Shown here: positions 26,223-34,643 of the stretch, in pieces
How positions within the stretch are numbered: the first letter of the stretch is position 1
Layout of the letters: the number at the start of each line of letters is the position of its first letter
Assembly (NCBI GenBank): GCA_001648575.1
Contig: LQXN01000055.1
Coordinates: 78,118-142,117, forward strand
Origin: Sutcliffiella horikoshii DSM 8719
Lineage (GTDB): Bacteria; Bacillota; Bacilli; Bacillales; Bacillaceae_I
Reading direction: 5' to 3'
Length of the DNA stretch: 64,000 nucleotides
Translations under genes and position numbers: made by a program
Notes under the pieces: generated by a model
The model's database searches: none
The model's input: only the letters and a program-made list of their open reading frames with translations
Told to the model about the DNA's origin: nothing

Positions 26223-26480
26223 TTTTCATTTCTCCTTTCTATTGATTCATTTCATATATTGCTTTTGGCTTAGTAGATATATAACCCATATTTCTTATTA
26301 CAAAACCGGGGCTTTAGGAGCAATATCAACCTAAATTCCAATATTTTCATTTTTTATGTCCGATTTCTTCTTTTACGTAATATTAAGGAAGGGACAGATA
26401 TAGAGTGTTATTAATAATAAGGAAAAAAATTGAAGTTATATTACAATAATAATACATTTTATTAATATTGAATTTTGACA
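26223..26480. other. AT-rich region upstream of gvpA
   Basis: About 260 bp with no gene. It holds the gvpA ribosome site, the sigma-B-like candidate at 26282-26306 and a very AT-rich stretch at 26400-26470. No riboswitch or long inverted repeat was recognised. Confidence 0.4.
26282..26306 (-). promoter_or_regulatory. Candidate sigma-B-type promoter of the gvp cluster
   Basis: On the minus strand GTTTTG (26301-26306) and GGGTTA (26282-26287), 13 bp apart, resemble the general-stress consensus GTTTAA-N12-15-GGGTAT. It is about 60 bp upstream of gvpA. No good sigma-A pair was seen in the same gap. The match is imperfect, so this is only a candidate. Confidence 0.35.
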
Positions 26481-26516
26481 AAAAAAAAGAGAATGCGGGC
26501 AATTCGCAAACTCTCA
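26481..26516 (-). terminator. Terminator of the VOC protein gene
   Basis: An imperfect hairpin (GAGAGTTTGCG / CCCGCATTCTC on the minus strand) followed by nine T residues, 19 bp past the stop codon of the VOC gene. Confidence 0.7.
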
Positions 26517-26534
26517 GAAAGGATTAAGTTGTAT

Positions 26535-26915
26535 TCAGCAATTACAGATCATGATTACATTATCATCCGGATCCTTAATGTTAAACCATGCTGTATCCTC
26601 CACCCATTCAATTTCACGCACCACTTCAATGTTATTATCCTTCACAAATAGTAATGCCTCATCAATATCTTCCGTGTAGAAATTAAATACAGGAGCATTG
26701 CTTGGTTCGTGCTTGAAAGCTGGGTCAAAAGTATGGTCATCAAGAGTCAGGGATGTGGTTCCTTTAATAGGTACATTAAATACAGGTGATTTCACGCTTT
26801 CAAGATCAATTTCCAGCCCAAGCAGATTCGTATACCAATCTGCGGATTTTTTGAGATTCGAAACATGGATAAATACACCGTTCATTTGATTTTTTATTGG
26901 TAAGGCTTTTTGCAT
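26535..26915 (-). CDS. VOC (glyoxalase/bleomycin-resistance) family protein
   Basis: A 126-aa single-domain VOC protein with two beta-alpha-beta-beta-beta repeats. The first starts with GVFIHVSNLKKSADWYTNLL, the second with APVFNFYTEDIDEALLFVKD, ending with WFNIKDPDDNVIMICNC. Likely metal ligands are His17 and the downstream acidic residues typical of the fold. The substrate is unknown; members include glyoxalases, dioxygenases and antibiotic-binding proteins. It is a single-gene unit between the gvp cluster and a miniature repeat element. Confidence 0.82.
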   Translation of the reverse strand: MQKALPIKNQMNGVFIHVSNLKKSADWYTNLLGLEIDLESVKSPVFNVPIKGTTSLTLDDHTFDPAFKHEPSNAPVFNFYTEDIDEALLFVKDNNIEVVREIEWVEDTAWFNIKDPDDNVIMICNC

Positions 26916-26970
26916 ATTATTTTCCCTCCTTTTTCCCTTGTTATTTGTATTCTGGATTTAAGGAAGATTT

Positions 26971-27177
26971 CCTTTTTTAAAAGGCTCTTTTCTCAAAGAT
27001 TGTTGTTATTCACTAGTGAAAAGTCGGTAATTGGACTTTTCATAGCTTAGAAACAGTAAAATAGGCATGCAGTCTATTACTTTTAACCAAGAAAAGAGCA
27101 CGACAGCAAGTAAAATAACGGCTAGTTTGAGTATTCGAACCAGCAACAAAGTTTACGAAAACAGCCTTTTAAAAAGG
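26971..27177. mobile_element. Miniature inverted-repeat element, about 207 bp
   Basis: The two ends are imperfect inverted repeats of about 34 bp: the left begins CCTTTTTTAAAAGGCTCTTT and the reverse complement of the right begins CCTTTTTAAAAGGCTGTTTT, both continuing to TTGTTG. No coding capacity. A partial copy of the left end recurs at 29243-29290. The right end provides the U-tract of the htpG terminator. The MITE interpretation rests on ends, size and recurrence; no transposase was seen. Confidence 0.65.
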
Positions 27178-27211
27178 CCGATCCCGCTCGTAAACGGAGC
27201 GGGATCGGCCT
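27171..27211 (-). terminator. htpG terminator
   Basis: A strong 14-bp perfect stem (GGCCGATCCCGCTC / GAGCGGGATCGGCC, 27176-27210) with a 7-nt loop, followed by TTTTT on the minus strand, located 25 bp past the htpG stop codon. Confidence 0.88.
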
Positions 27212-27235
27212 ATATCAAATTAGATTATCTTTTTC

Positions 27236-29116
27236 TTACACCATCACTTTACAAACATCATTAGTAAACTCTACTGGATCCTCTAATGGCAATCCTTCAA
27301 TAAGCAATGCTTGGCTGTAAAGCAGATTTGTGTACAATGCAAGCTTCTCACGATCGCCTTCATGAGCACTCTTCAATGACGTAAATACATCATGGTTCGT
27401 GTTGATCTCAAGAACCTTGTTTGCCTTAATATTTTGGTTGTCAGGCATCGCGCTCAAAATCTTTTCCATCTCGATGGTTACTTCCCCTTCGGTAGACAGG
27501 CAAACAGGGTGGGTTTTAAGACGCTTAGATACCTTAACTGCCGAAACCTTATCTGCAAGGATTTCCTTCATCGCCTCAAAAAGCTCCTTATTTGCAACTT
27601 GTTCGGATTCAGTCTGTTTGTCATCCTCTTCGGAGTCAATGCCAAGGTCTCCGCTCGATACATTTTTGAACTCTTTTTCCTTGTAGTTCATCAGCATCTT
27701 GATGGCAAACTCATCAATGTCCTCCGTGAAATAAAGGATTTCAAATCCTTTGTCAGAAACCAACTCTGTTTGGGGAAGCTTTTCTATTCTTTCCTTGGAT
27801 TCACCAGTTGCATAATAGATGTACTTTTGGTCCTCTTTCATACGGGAGATGTATTCATCAAGTGTCACAAGCTTTTTCTCTGTGGATGAGTAAAACATCA
27901 ACAAGTCTTGCAGCTGCTCTTTGTTTGCCCCATACTCTGCATAAACGCCATACTTCAGTTGACGTCCGAATGCCTCGAAGAACTTCACATAGCTGTCGCG
28001 CTCGTCCTTTAACATGCCAAGCAGGGCACTCTTGATTTTCTTTGCCAGGTTCTTCGCGATGAACTTCAACTGACGATCCTGCTGCAGCATTTCACGGGAG
28101 ATGTTTAGGGATAGGTCCTCAGAATCCACCAATCCTTTCACAAAACTGAAATGATCCGGCAACAAGTCAGCACATTTGTTCATGATCAATACGCCGCTTG
28201 AATATAGCTCAAGTCCTTTTTCAAACTCCTTGGAATAATAATCAAACGGAATACTCTCCGGAATATACAGGATGGAGTTATAGCGAATCGTACCGTCCAC
28301 ACTTATATGAAGGTGCTTTAACGGCTTATCAAAACCATAGTGTTTTTCATGATAAAATTTTTCATAATCTTCATCTGTCAATTCCGATTTATTTTTCCGC
28401 CAGATCGGCACCATGCTGTTGATGGTCTGCTCTTCTGTCACTTCTTCCAGTTCTTCTTCATTGTCCGCTTTTGGTTTGGATGTTGTAACATCCATTTTGA
28501 TCGGGTAGCGGATAAAGTCGGAATATTTCTTGATGATGGACTTTAGTCGATACTCATCCAAGTACTCGTCATAACTTTCATCTTCCGTGTTTTCTTTAAT
28601 TTTCAAGACGATTTCTGTACCGACAGAGTCTTTCGCCGCAGTCTCGATTGTATATCCATCTGCACCTTCAGATAGCCATTTGTATGCCTCATCGCTTCCA
28701 AGTGCTCTACTTGTCACCGTCACTACATCCGCAACCATGAATGCAGCATAAAAACCGACACCAAACTGACCGATAATGTCATGACCATCCTTGATTTCGT
28801 TTTCTTTTTTGAACGCCAAAGAGCCACTTTTTGCGATAATACCCAAGTTGGCTTCCAATTCTTCTTTTGTCATCCCGATACCCGTATCGATAATGGTTAA
28901 AGTTCGTTCTTCTTTATTAGGGATGACCTTTACAAAGTAGTTGTCTTTATCAAATGTTAATGAATCATCTGTCAATGCACGGTAATAGATTTTATCCATT
29001 GCATCACTTGCATTGGAAATCAGCTCCCGTAAAAATACTTCACGCTGGGAGTAAATGGAGTTGATCATCATTTCCAGCAGTCGCTTCGATTCAGCTTGGA
29101 ATTCTTTCTTTGTCAT
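27236..29116 (-). CDS. htpG: Hsp90-family chaperone HtpG
   Basis: A 626-aa cytoplasmic Hsp90 chaperone. The N-terminal GHKL ATPase domain has [16 protein letters not shown] (about residues 25-40), [11 protein letters not shown] (about 77-87), and the lid region ending [13 protein letters not shown] (about 115-127). The middle domain has [18 protein letters not shown], and a C-terminal dimerisation domain follows. It starts at ATG 29116 with AAGGAG upstream. A perfect CIRCE element lies in its 5' region. Confidence 0.96.
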   Translation of the reverse strand: MTKKEFQAESKRLLEMMINSIYSQREVFLRELISNASDAMDKIYYRALTDDSLTFDKDNYFVKVIPNKEERTLTIIDTGIGMTKEELEANLGIIAKSGSLAFKKENEIKDGHDIIGQFGVGFYAAFMVADVVTVTSRALGSDEAYKWLSEGADGYTIETAAKDSVGTEIVLKIKENTEDESYDEYLDEYRLKSIIKKYSDFIRYPIKMDVTTSKPKADNEEELEEVTEEQTINSMVPIWRKNKSELTDEDYEKFYHEKHYGFDKPLKHLHISVDGTIRYNSILYIPESIPFDYYSKEFEKGLELYSSGVLIMNKCADLLPDHFSFVKGLVDSEDLSLNISREMLQQDRQLKFIAKNLAKKIKSALLGMLKDERDSYVKFFEAFGRQLKYGVYAEYGANKEQLQDLLMFYSSTEKKLVTLDEYISRMKEDQKYIYYATGESKERIEKLPQTELVSDKGFEILYFTEDIDEFAIKMLMNYKEKEFKNVSSGDLGIDSEEDDKQTESEQVANKELFEAMKEILADKVSAVKVSKRLKTHPVCLSTEGEVTIEMEKILSAMPDNQNIKANKVLEINTNHDVFTSLKSAHEGDREKLALYTNLLYSQALLIEGLPLEDPVEFTNDVCKVMV

Positions 29117-29155
29117 GGTCTGATTTCTCCTTCCGGTTATGTATCATTGTATATT

Positions 29156-29182
29156 TTAGCACTCTAGGGAGAAGAGTGCTAA
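29156..29182. promoter_or_regulatory. CIRCE operator (HrcA) upstream of htpG
   Basis: TTAGCACTC-N9-GAGTGCTAA, a perfect match to the CIRCE consensus, lies 40-66 bp upstream of the htpG start codon and downstream of its promoter. HrcA binds CIRCE to repress class I heat-shock operons (groESL, dnaK). Confidence 0.93.
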
Positions 29183-29196
29183 CGCTCAATAAAATA

Positions 29197-29224
29197 ATTA
29201 TCACATTTGGATATTTTGTGTCAA
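29197..29224 (-). promoter_or_regulatory. Sigma-A promoter of htpG
   Basis: On the minus strand a perfect -35 TTGACA (29219-29224) and -10 GATAAT (29197-29202) with a 16-bp spacer. Transcription would start just upstream of, or within, the CIRCE element. Confidence 0.75.
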
Positions 29225-29242
29225 TAGGTTCTGATATATTTT

Positions 29243-29290
29243 AGGTTCTTTTCTCAAAGATTGTGGCTATTCACTAGTAAAAAGTCAGAG
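29243..29290. repeat. Partial copy of the miniature element's left end
   Basis: TTCTTTTCTCAAAGATTGTG then CTATTCACTAGTAAAAAGTC matches 26985-27031 of the miniature element with few differences. The right end is absent here. The two copies lie on either side of htpG in the same orientation. Confidence 0.65.
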
Positions 29291-29305
29291 TACTGCTTCC
29301 ACCAA

Positions 29306-29343
29306 AAAAGCCGGTACCCTTTTGAAAGAGTACCAGCTTTCCC
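29306..29343 (-). terminator. Terminator of the TRAP permease gene
   Basis: An inverted repeat AAAGCTGGTACTCTTTC / GGGTACCGGCTTT followed by TTTT on the minus strand, directly after the permease stop codon. Confidence 0.75.
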
Positions 29344-31311
29344 TTAAACCGCCTTGTTAGTCGAGATAGGGGGTTCTGATTTATTTTTCATCCTTTGGAT
29401 TACAACCGCTACAGCAGCAATGCCAATTGCAATTAAATCGGTAACTAATCCCGCATTTATAAGTGTCAGGGAAGCTGCAAGCAATAAGATACGGACGATC
29501 AAATTCGTTTTACCGCCTGCAAACCAACCTTGGACCATCGCTGCCAGGAAATAGATTCCCACAGATGCGGTGATGGTGGCGAGAAGGATCTTCCAGCCAG
29601 CCCCCATCATCATCAATTCTTGGCTATAGATGAACATAAATGGAACGATGAATGCCGCGATTCCCAGCTTGAAGGCAGTTACTCCTGTTTTAAACGGGTC
29701 TGTACCCGCGACACCTGCCGCAGCATAGGCAGCTAATGCAACTGGAGGGGTTATGGCAGACATAACAGCAAAATAGAAAACAAACATATGAGCAGCCAAA
29801 GGTTCCAGCCCCATTTGTATCAAACCAGGGGCAACCACAGAAGCAGCAACTGCATAAGCAGCCGTTGTAGGCATCCCCATTCCTAGAATGATGGAGATAA
29901 GCATGGCAAAAATAAGAGCTACTAACATATTGTTATCTGCAATACTCAATAAAAGGGAACTGAATCTTTGTCCCACACCAGTAAGAGCGATAACACCTAC
30001 AATAATCCCTGCACATGCACACACTGCAAGTAGTTGAATGGTGTTTTTCATACCGAGTTCCAAAGCATGAATGATTTTTTTCAGTCCCATTCTAGTGGAA
30101 GGATGAATCCAGCTCACCACTAAACAAGCAAGAATGGAAATGGTCCCCGAGCGAATAACTGAATAACCCATCACTAAAGACGTAATCAAGATAATAATCG
30201 GGATGAAAAGATATGCCTGTTTAAGGATTCCTTTTAAAGAAGGCAACTCATTTCGTTTGAGGCCGCGCATATTATTTTTCACGGCCTGTAAATCTACCAT
30301 AAAATAAACAGAAATGAAATAAAGCAAGGCTGGAATGGTTGCAGCAATGATGATTTCAGAGTATTTAATACCAGTAACCTCAGCCATGATAAATGCACCG
30401 GCACCCATGATTGGTACCATGATCTGACCACCTGCAGATGCGGTAGCTTCAGTTGCCGCTGCAAAACGACCACTATAGCCGACCCTTCTCATCAAAGGTA
30501 TTGTAAGAGAGCCTGTTGCCACGGCATTTCCTGCTGATGTACCATTCATCATCCCCATCAGTCCGCTAGAGATGACTGCAACCTTAGCCGGACCACCACG
30601 CATTCCACCAGCCAAAGAAAAGGCAAAGTCAATAAAATAACGACCAACACCTGACATCTGCAGGAAAGCCCCAAATACGATAAATAACAGAATGTATTTA
30701 GATGAAACATCTAACGTGACACCAAAGATTCCATTATCTTTGAAAATATAAGTGACGAATCGTTCAAAACTGTATCCTCTATGATTAAGGATCCCCGGCA
30801 AATATGGACCAATAAAGGCATATAACGAAAAGATTCCCGCAAGGATAGGTAATGTCCAACCACTTGTTCTCCGAGTAAGTTCCAATACTACAATAAAGCC
30901 CAGTACAGCAACTATAGTGTCCTGTGTTTGCGGAACGGTCCCGAACCTGCTGAGGACTGCTTGTAGATTCGTATATATATAGAAGGTTACGTATAGAATT
31001 GCTGCAATCAATAACCAGTCCAAGATGGAAACTTTGTTCGAATTTGTCTTCCATCCCTTAAATAAGATAAAGCCAAGTACAGCACCGAATGCCAAGTGTA
31101 TGCTTCTGAATATCATGGGATCGATGGGATGAAAATTCAGGATATATAAATGAAATAATGCCCCTGCAACTGCAATCGTCATGAAAGAATATTTTACCCA
31201 ACCAGTCAACACCCTCATATTTGAGTTTCCATCGACTGCTTCCTCGAGCTCCTTTGCTTTCTCATCACTGACGATGGATTGCTTCTTTTCTTCGTTTGTC
31301 AGATTATCCAA
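29344..31311 (-). CDS. TRAP transporter permease, fused 4TM/12TM (TAXI type)
   Basis: A 655-aa membrane protein that combines the small (DctQ-like) and large (DctM-like) TRAP subunits, as is usual for TAXI-type TRAP systems. After a cytoplasmic N-terminus come about 16-18 hydrophobic segments. Typical motifs are GLMGMMNGTSAGNAVATGSL (near residue 260) and GMGMPTTAAYAVAASVVAPG (near 490). It imports an organic acid or amino acid using an ion gradient. The TTG at 31311 follows GAGGGAGG; the ATG at 31338 lacks a site. The partner binding protein lies upstream. Confidence 0.9.
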   Translation of the reverse strand: MDNLTNEEKKQSIVSDEKAKELEEAVDGNSNMRVLTGWVKYSFMTIAVAGALFHLYILNFHPIDPMIFRSIHLAFGAVLGFILFKGWKTNSNKVSILDWLLIAAILYVTFYIYTNLQAVLSRFGTVPQTQDTIVAVLGFIVVLELTRRTSGWTLPILAGIFSLYAFIGPYLPGILNHRGYSFERFVTYIFKDNGIFGVTLDVSSKYILLFIVFGAFLQMSGVGRYFIDFAFSLAGGMRGGPAKVAVISSGLMGMMNGTSAGNAVATGSLTIPLMRRVGYSGRFAAATEATASAGGQIMVPIMGAGAFIMAEVTGIKYSEIIIAATIPALLYFISVYFMVDLQAVKNNMRGLKRNELPSLKGILKQAYLFIPIIILITSLVMGYSVIRSGTISILACLVVSWIHPSTRMGLKKIIHALELGMKNTIQLLAVCACAGIIVGVIALTGVGQRFSSLLLSIADNNMLVALIFAMLISIILGMGMPTTAAYAVAASVVAPGLIQMGLEPLAAHMFVFYFAVMSAITPPVALAAYAAAGVAGTDPFKTGVTAFKLGIAAFIVPFMFIYSQELMMMGAGWKILLATITASVGIYFLAAMVQGWFAGGKTNLIVRILLLAASLTLINAGLVTDLIAIGIAAVAVVIQRMKNKSEPPISTNKAV

Positions 31312-31343
31312 GCTTAAAACCTCCCTCACTTCTAGCATTATTT

Positions 31344-31398
31344 AAAATGGTATTCTAAAAGGTTTCTATGGAATAAACGCCTTTTGGAATACCATTTT
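31344..31398 (-). promoter_or_regulatory. Long hairpin between the TRAP binding-protein and permease genes
   Basis: A 19-nt near-perfect inverted repeat (AAAATGGTATTCTAAAAGG and CCTTTTGGAATACCATTTT) with a 17-nt loop. With a second hairpin (CACTCTCC / GGGAGAGTG at 31413-31437) it lies in the intergenic part of the operon. Such stems often stabilise the upstream message or partly terminate it, giving more binding protein than permease. The structure is seen; the role is inferred. Confidence 0.6.
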
Positions 31399-31447
31399 CA
31401 AAAAGAACACTCACTCTCCAAACCAACTGGGAGAGTGAATGAAGTAA

Positions 31448-32494
31448 TCAATTGTTCTTATATTCAGGTGGATAGACAGATTCCGGTAGCTCAATGCCGA
31501 TTTCTTCGTAATACTTGATAGCACCAGGGTGCAATGGAACTGCTTCATTCAAGAGTATTGCTTCTGGCACTGCTTCTTCTGCAGACGAATGGGTTGTTAG
31601 TAAAAGATCATTGTTTTCATGGTATGCTTTCACTAACTCATAAACAAAATCAATATTCATTGTCTTATGAACGATTCCAAAGTTAAACTGTGCAATTGTT
31701 TCAATATCCCCATGTTCAATGTTTTCATATGTCCCTGCTTCAATCGTGAAAGGAGTAAAGAATGGAAATTCTTCTATAACCTTGTCACGTTGTTCGCCCT
31801 CAATTCCAAAAAGTGTTACATCGCGAAGTGCTGCTACTTCTTGAACAGCAGGAATAGGTAGTCCTGCCGCAAACCCAATAACATCAAGCTGTCCATCTTG
31901 TTGTTGAGAAGCCATGTCCCCTGCGCCAGCAAAGACAGGAGTAACATCCATCCCTAATAATTCATGGATTTGAGGAAGGTATGTTCCAGATGTCCCACCC
32001 ATCGGGCCTACACCTGCACGATTAATGCCTTTGTCGATCATATCCTGAAGAGATCCAACCCCACTTGATTCAAGCGCCCACCAATGAAAAGGAGTATTGT
32101 ACATTGGGAAGATCACACGAATGTCATCATGCTTATTTCCATCAAACTCTGTTCCCACACCGTTCATCGCTTCATAACCAGGACCAGTTGTGATCATTCC
32201 AAGGTCTTGGTCACCATTTTGAATCAAGCGGATATTATCGACAGGCCCACCCGTTACCTCCACATTTGCAGTAACATTCAACTTAGATTCAAGCAACTGA
32301 CCTAATCCGCCCCCATAAATGTAATAGACCCCACCTTGGGATGCTGTTCCTATTACTACCGTCGATGGTGCATCTTGGTATTGAACTTCTGTATCGTCAC
32401 CACCACTGCCACCTGTTTCATTCCCGCCGCAAGCTGCTGAGAAGATCAACCCGACACTCGCAACTGAAGCTAATAAAGCCCGTTTAAAATTCAT
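31448..32494 (-). CDS. TAXI-family TRAP substrate-binding lipoprotein
   Basis: A 348-aa exported lipoprotein. It has a signal peptide with lipobox FSAAC (Cys22) and then a Gly/Asp linker. The mature part fits the TAXI family: STVVIGTASQGGVYYIYGGG near the start, MGGTSGTYLPQIHELLGMDV, and a C-terminal LNEAVPLHPGAIKYYEEIGI. Relatives bind glutamate or other acids; the ligand here is unknown. It is the first gene of the pair with the fused permease, with ribosome site GGGGGGAAAG. Confidence 0.92.
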   Translation of the reverse strand: MNFKRALLASVASVGLIFSAACGGNETGGSGGDDTEVQYQDAPSTVVIGTASQGGVYYIYGGGLGQLLESKLNVTANVEVTGGPVDNIRLIQNGDQDLGMITTGPGYEAMNGVGTEFDGNKHDDIRVIFPMYNTPFHWWALESSGVGSLQDMIDKGINRAGVGPMGGTSGTYLPQIHELLGMDVTPVFAGAGDMASQQQDGQLDVIGFAAGLPIPAVQEVAALRDVTLFGIEGEQRDKVIEEFPFFTPFTIEAGTYENIEHGDIETIAQFNFGIVHKTMNIDFVYELVKAYHENNDLLLTTHSSAEEAVPEAILLNEAVPLHPGAIKYYEEIGIELPESVYPPEYKNN

Positions 32495-32532
32495 ATTGCT
32501 TTCCCCCCTATTGACTTTGTCTAACTATTCAA

Positions 32533-32551
32533 ATTATAAAGCGCTTACAAA
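32533..32551 (-). promoter_or_regulatory. -10 element and overlapping cre site of the TRAP operon
   Basis: On the minus strand TTGTAAGCGCTTTATAAT contains a cre-like sequence (TGTAAGCGCTTTAT, one deviation from consensus) overlapping a perfect -10 TATAAT (32533-32538). No good -35 is present, which suggests a need for an activator, plausibly the DctR-like regulator encoded nearby, and repression by CcpA. Confidence 0.5.
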
Positions 32552-32600
32552 ACGTTTAGGTTATTTGCTCTTATTTTTCTTTTTGGTCTTTTTGGTCAGC

Positions 32601-32625
32601 AAAAAAACAGCCTTTTGGCTGTTTC
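32601..32625 (-). terminator. Terminator downstream of dctB-like gene
   Basis: A stem AAACAGCC / GGCTGTTT with an AAAA loop followed by seven T residues on the minus strand. It is separated from the dctB-like stop codon by the dispersed repeat at 32629-32880, which appears inserted between gene and terminator. Confidence 0.75.
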
Positions 32626-32628
32626 AAT

Positions 32629-32880
32629 GTGTAGACAAAGCTCTTTTCGAGTTGTAAATTCCCTAGTTGATCGCAGTGGAAGGAGCGTAGACTCCTGCGG
32701 GAGGAAGGGACAGGTAAGACCCCGCAACGGAGTGAGGAGGCTTACGGACCGCCCGCTGGAAAGCGAAGCTCCTGCAACGGAGATTAACTGTTCCAACCAA
32801 TAACATATCTTACATATTTTTAGGTTTGAAAGTACCTGTTAATCTCATCATTTTAAATAATAATTGAATTTGTCTACTAG
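32629..32880. repeat. Dispersed GC-rich repeat, copy A (TGTAGACAAA ends)
   Basis: An element of about 250 bp with terminal inverted repeats TGTAGACAAA (left) and TTTGTCTAC (right). It includes a GC-rich core: GATCGCAGTGGAAGGAGCG, ACTCCTGCGGGAGGAAGGGA, GGAGGCTTACGGACCGCCCG. Sequences of this type are scattered in many bacilli. Related copies lie at 54289-54506 and, reversed and truncated, at 63494-63610. It has no coding capacity. Confidence 0.8.
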
Positions 32881-32894
32881 CTTAAACAACTTAG

Positions 32895-33941
32895 TTAATC
32901 TTCACTGTAAAGTAGCTCGTTCAATAATTCTTCTCCAATGACATTGGAATATTTCTGATAGACTGGGGTCAACTCATTTCTCCAGAGCTGTTTCTCTTCT
33001 TCTGTTAGAAAGTGAATCTCTAGAGAATTGCCACCCTTAAGTTTTTCCAGCATTTCTTGATTATGTGATTTAGCATATTCACGCAGCCAATCTGTCACTT
33101 CTCCCATAGCATCTTCAATGTTTTTCTGATGATCGAGGGGCAGCGCATCCCAGAATTCAGCATTCATTAACACTGCATATCCCAAATAATTATGATTAGT
33201 AACTGTCATATACTCCTGTTGTTTATAAAAACCTTTAGAATAGATATTTGAAAACGTATTTTCGGTTCCGTCAATTTGGCCAGAGCTTAAGGTTTCATAA
33301 ACTTCATTGAATGAATGGGTACTAGGTGACGCTCCAAGATGTTTGTATGTATCCATCAGCACATCACTTGGCATCACTCTTACCGCGATTCCTTCTACAT
33401 CCCTTGGTTTAACGACTGGACGTATCCTGTTGGTGAATTGTTTAAAGCCGTTGTCCCAATAAGCGACCCCCTTATAACCACGAGTCTCGATGCTTTCAAA
33501 GAGTTTTTTTCCTAATTCCCCTTCGAAAGCCCGCTTTACCTCTAACTCGTCTTCAAAAACGAAGGGGAGATCCATCACCATCCAATTGGGATCATGAACC
33601 GTAACTTCAGAGAAAGCCGGCGCTATCAGATGTACTTCATTCTCCAACAATGCCCCAAACTCCTCCTGAGCATCATAGAGCACACCGTTTGGAAATATCT
33701 GAACCTCCACCCAGCCATCAGTCTTTTCTCTCACTAGCTTTGCAAACATCGCCGCTGCCAAACCTTTTGGAGTATTCTCTGCCACAACATGACTGAATTT
33801 CAGTACATACTTTTCATTTAATCCTTCCATTTCAACGTCAATTGCTTTAGGTTCCGATTTTACATCTGTTCCAAAACCGATATAAATGGCAGAAATGACA
33901 CCAAGACATAAAAATGCCAAGATGGCAATAAATCCTTTCAT
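32895..33941 (-). CDS. dctB: DctP-type TRAP substrate-binding protein (DctB-like sensor partner)
   Basis: A 348-aa periplasmic-type binding protein. A single N-terminal hydrophobic helix (FIAILAFLCLGVISAIYIGF) without a clear lipobox suggests membrane anchoring. The DctP family is recognised by LKFSHVVAENTPKGLAAAMF, AYWDNGFKQFTNRIRPVVKP and NEVYETLSSGQIDGTENTFS. It is directly after a DctS/DctR-like two-component pair. In B. subtilis DctB is a binding protein that helps the DctS kinase sense C4-dicarboxylates. The ATG at 33941 has AGGTGA upstream; a GTG at 33950 is an alternative. Confidence 0.82.
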   Translation of the reverse strand: MKGFIAILAFLCLGVISAIYIGFGTDVKSEPKAIDVEMEGLNEKYVLKFSHVVAENTPKGLAAAMFAKLVREKTDGWVEVQIFPNGVLYDAQEEFGALLENEVHLIAPAFSEVTVHDPNWMVMDLPFVFEDELEVKRAFEGELGKKLFESIETRGYKGVAYWDNGFKQFTNRIRPVVKPRDVEGIAVRVMPSDVLMDTYKHLGASPSTHSFNEVYETLSSGQIDGTENTFSNIYSKGFYKQQEYMTVTNHNYLGYAVLMNAEFWDALPLDHQKNIEDAMGEVTDWLREYAKSHNQEMLEKLKGGNSLEIHFLTEEEKQLWRNELTPVYQKYSNVIGEELLNELLYSED

Positions 33942-33950
33942 CCCATTCAC

Positions 33951-34643
33951 CTACCCCTTAAAACGATACATCTGTATCGGCCTTCCAATCGTGCCATATG
34001 TTAATTCCATCTCCACTTTTCCAACAGATTCCAAATAACTCAAATACCTTCTGGCCGTTACTCTAGCAAGGCCGACATTATTTCCGATTTCCTCAGCTGA
34101 TTGTGCGCCATTCAATTCATTTATATAGTTAATGACCTGATTAAGCGTTTGATGTTGCAGCCCTTTCGGTAAATGCTCCACGCTTTTTTTTGGGGTAGTA
34201 ACCATCACTTTATCCCATTTATCCTGGGAAATGGATGCTTCCCTATACAGTTGTCTTTGGACTTCCTTGTATTGAAGAAACGCCTTTTCCAGACGCTCAA
34301 AAGTAAATGGCTTTACAATATAATCAATAACCCCGTTCCTCATGAAGGACTTAACTGTGCTCGTATCGTTCGCTGCAGTCACGGCAATGATATCTACATC
34401 TATCTGATCCTGTCTAAGCTCTTGAATCAAGGAAAGACCGTCTTGCCCCGGCATATAGACATCCAAGAGAACCAAATCAGGCTCTAACTCTTCAATTAAC
34501 TTTTTCCCTTCCACTCCTGAAGCAGCAACACCGGAAACGATAAAACCCTCTATTTTTTCTATAAAAAGTTTATTGACATGCTGCACCATAGGATCATCTT
34601 CAATCAATAAAACCTGAATCAATGAATTCTTTCTACTAACCAT
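33951..34643 (-). CDS. dctR: Response regulator, CitB/DctR type
   Basis: A 230-aa regulator. The receiver domain (residues about 9-125) has the acidic pair IEDD, the phosphoacceptor Asp in LVLLDVYMPG (about 58), and the switch Lys in YIVKPF (about 110). The C-terminal helix-turn-helix (AEEIGNNVGLARVTARRYLS, about 185-205) is of the CitB/MalR type. It overlaps the kinase gene by 8 bp and abuts the binding-protein gene. The likely target is the TRAP operon downstream. Confidence 0.9.
   Translation of the reverse strand: MVSRKNSLIQVLLIEDDPMVQHVNKLFIEKIEGFIVSGVAASGVEGKKLIEELEPDLVLLDVYMPGQDGLSLIQELRQDQIDVDIIAVTAANDTSTVKSFMRNGVIDYIVKPFTFERLEKAFLQYKEVQRQLYREASISQDKWDKVMVTTPKKSVEHLPKGLQHQTLNQVINYINELNGAQSAEEIGNNVGLARVTARRYLSYLESVGKVEMELTYGTIGRPIQMYRFKG

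Noticed and set aside
27067..27264. Plus-strand 65-codon frame in the miniature element
   Set aside because: It runs through the element's inverted end and the htpG terminator hairpin and lacks a ribosome site.
32596..32803. Coding frames within the GC-rich dispersed repeat
   Set aside because: Short frames exist on both strands of copy A, but corresponding frames are not preserved in copies B and C and have no ribosome sites.
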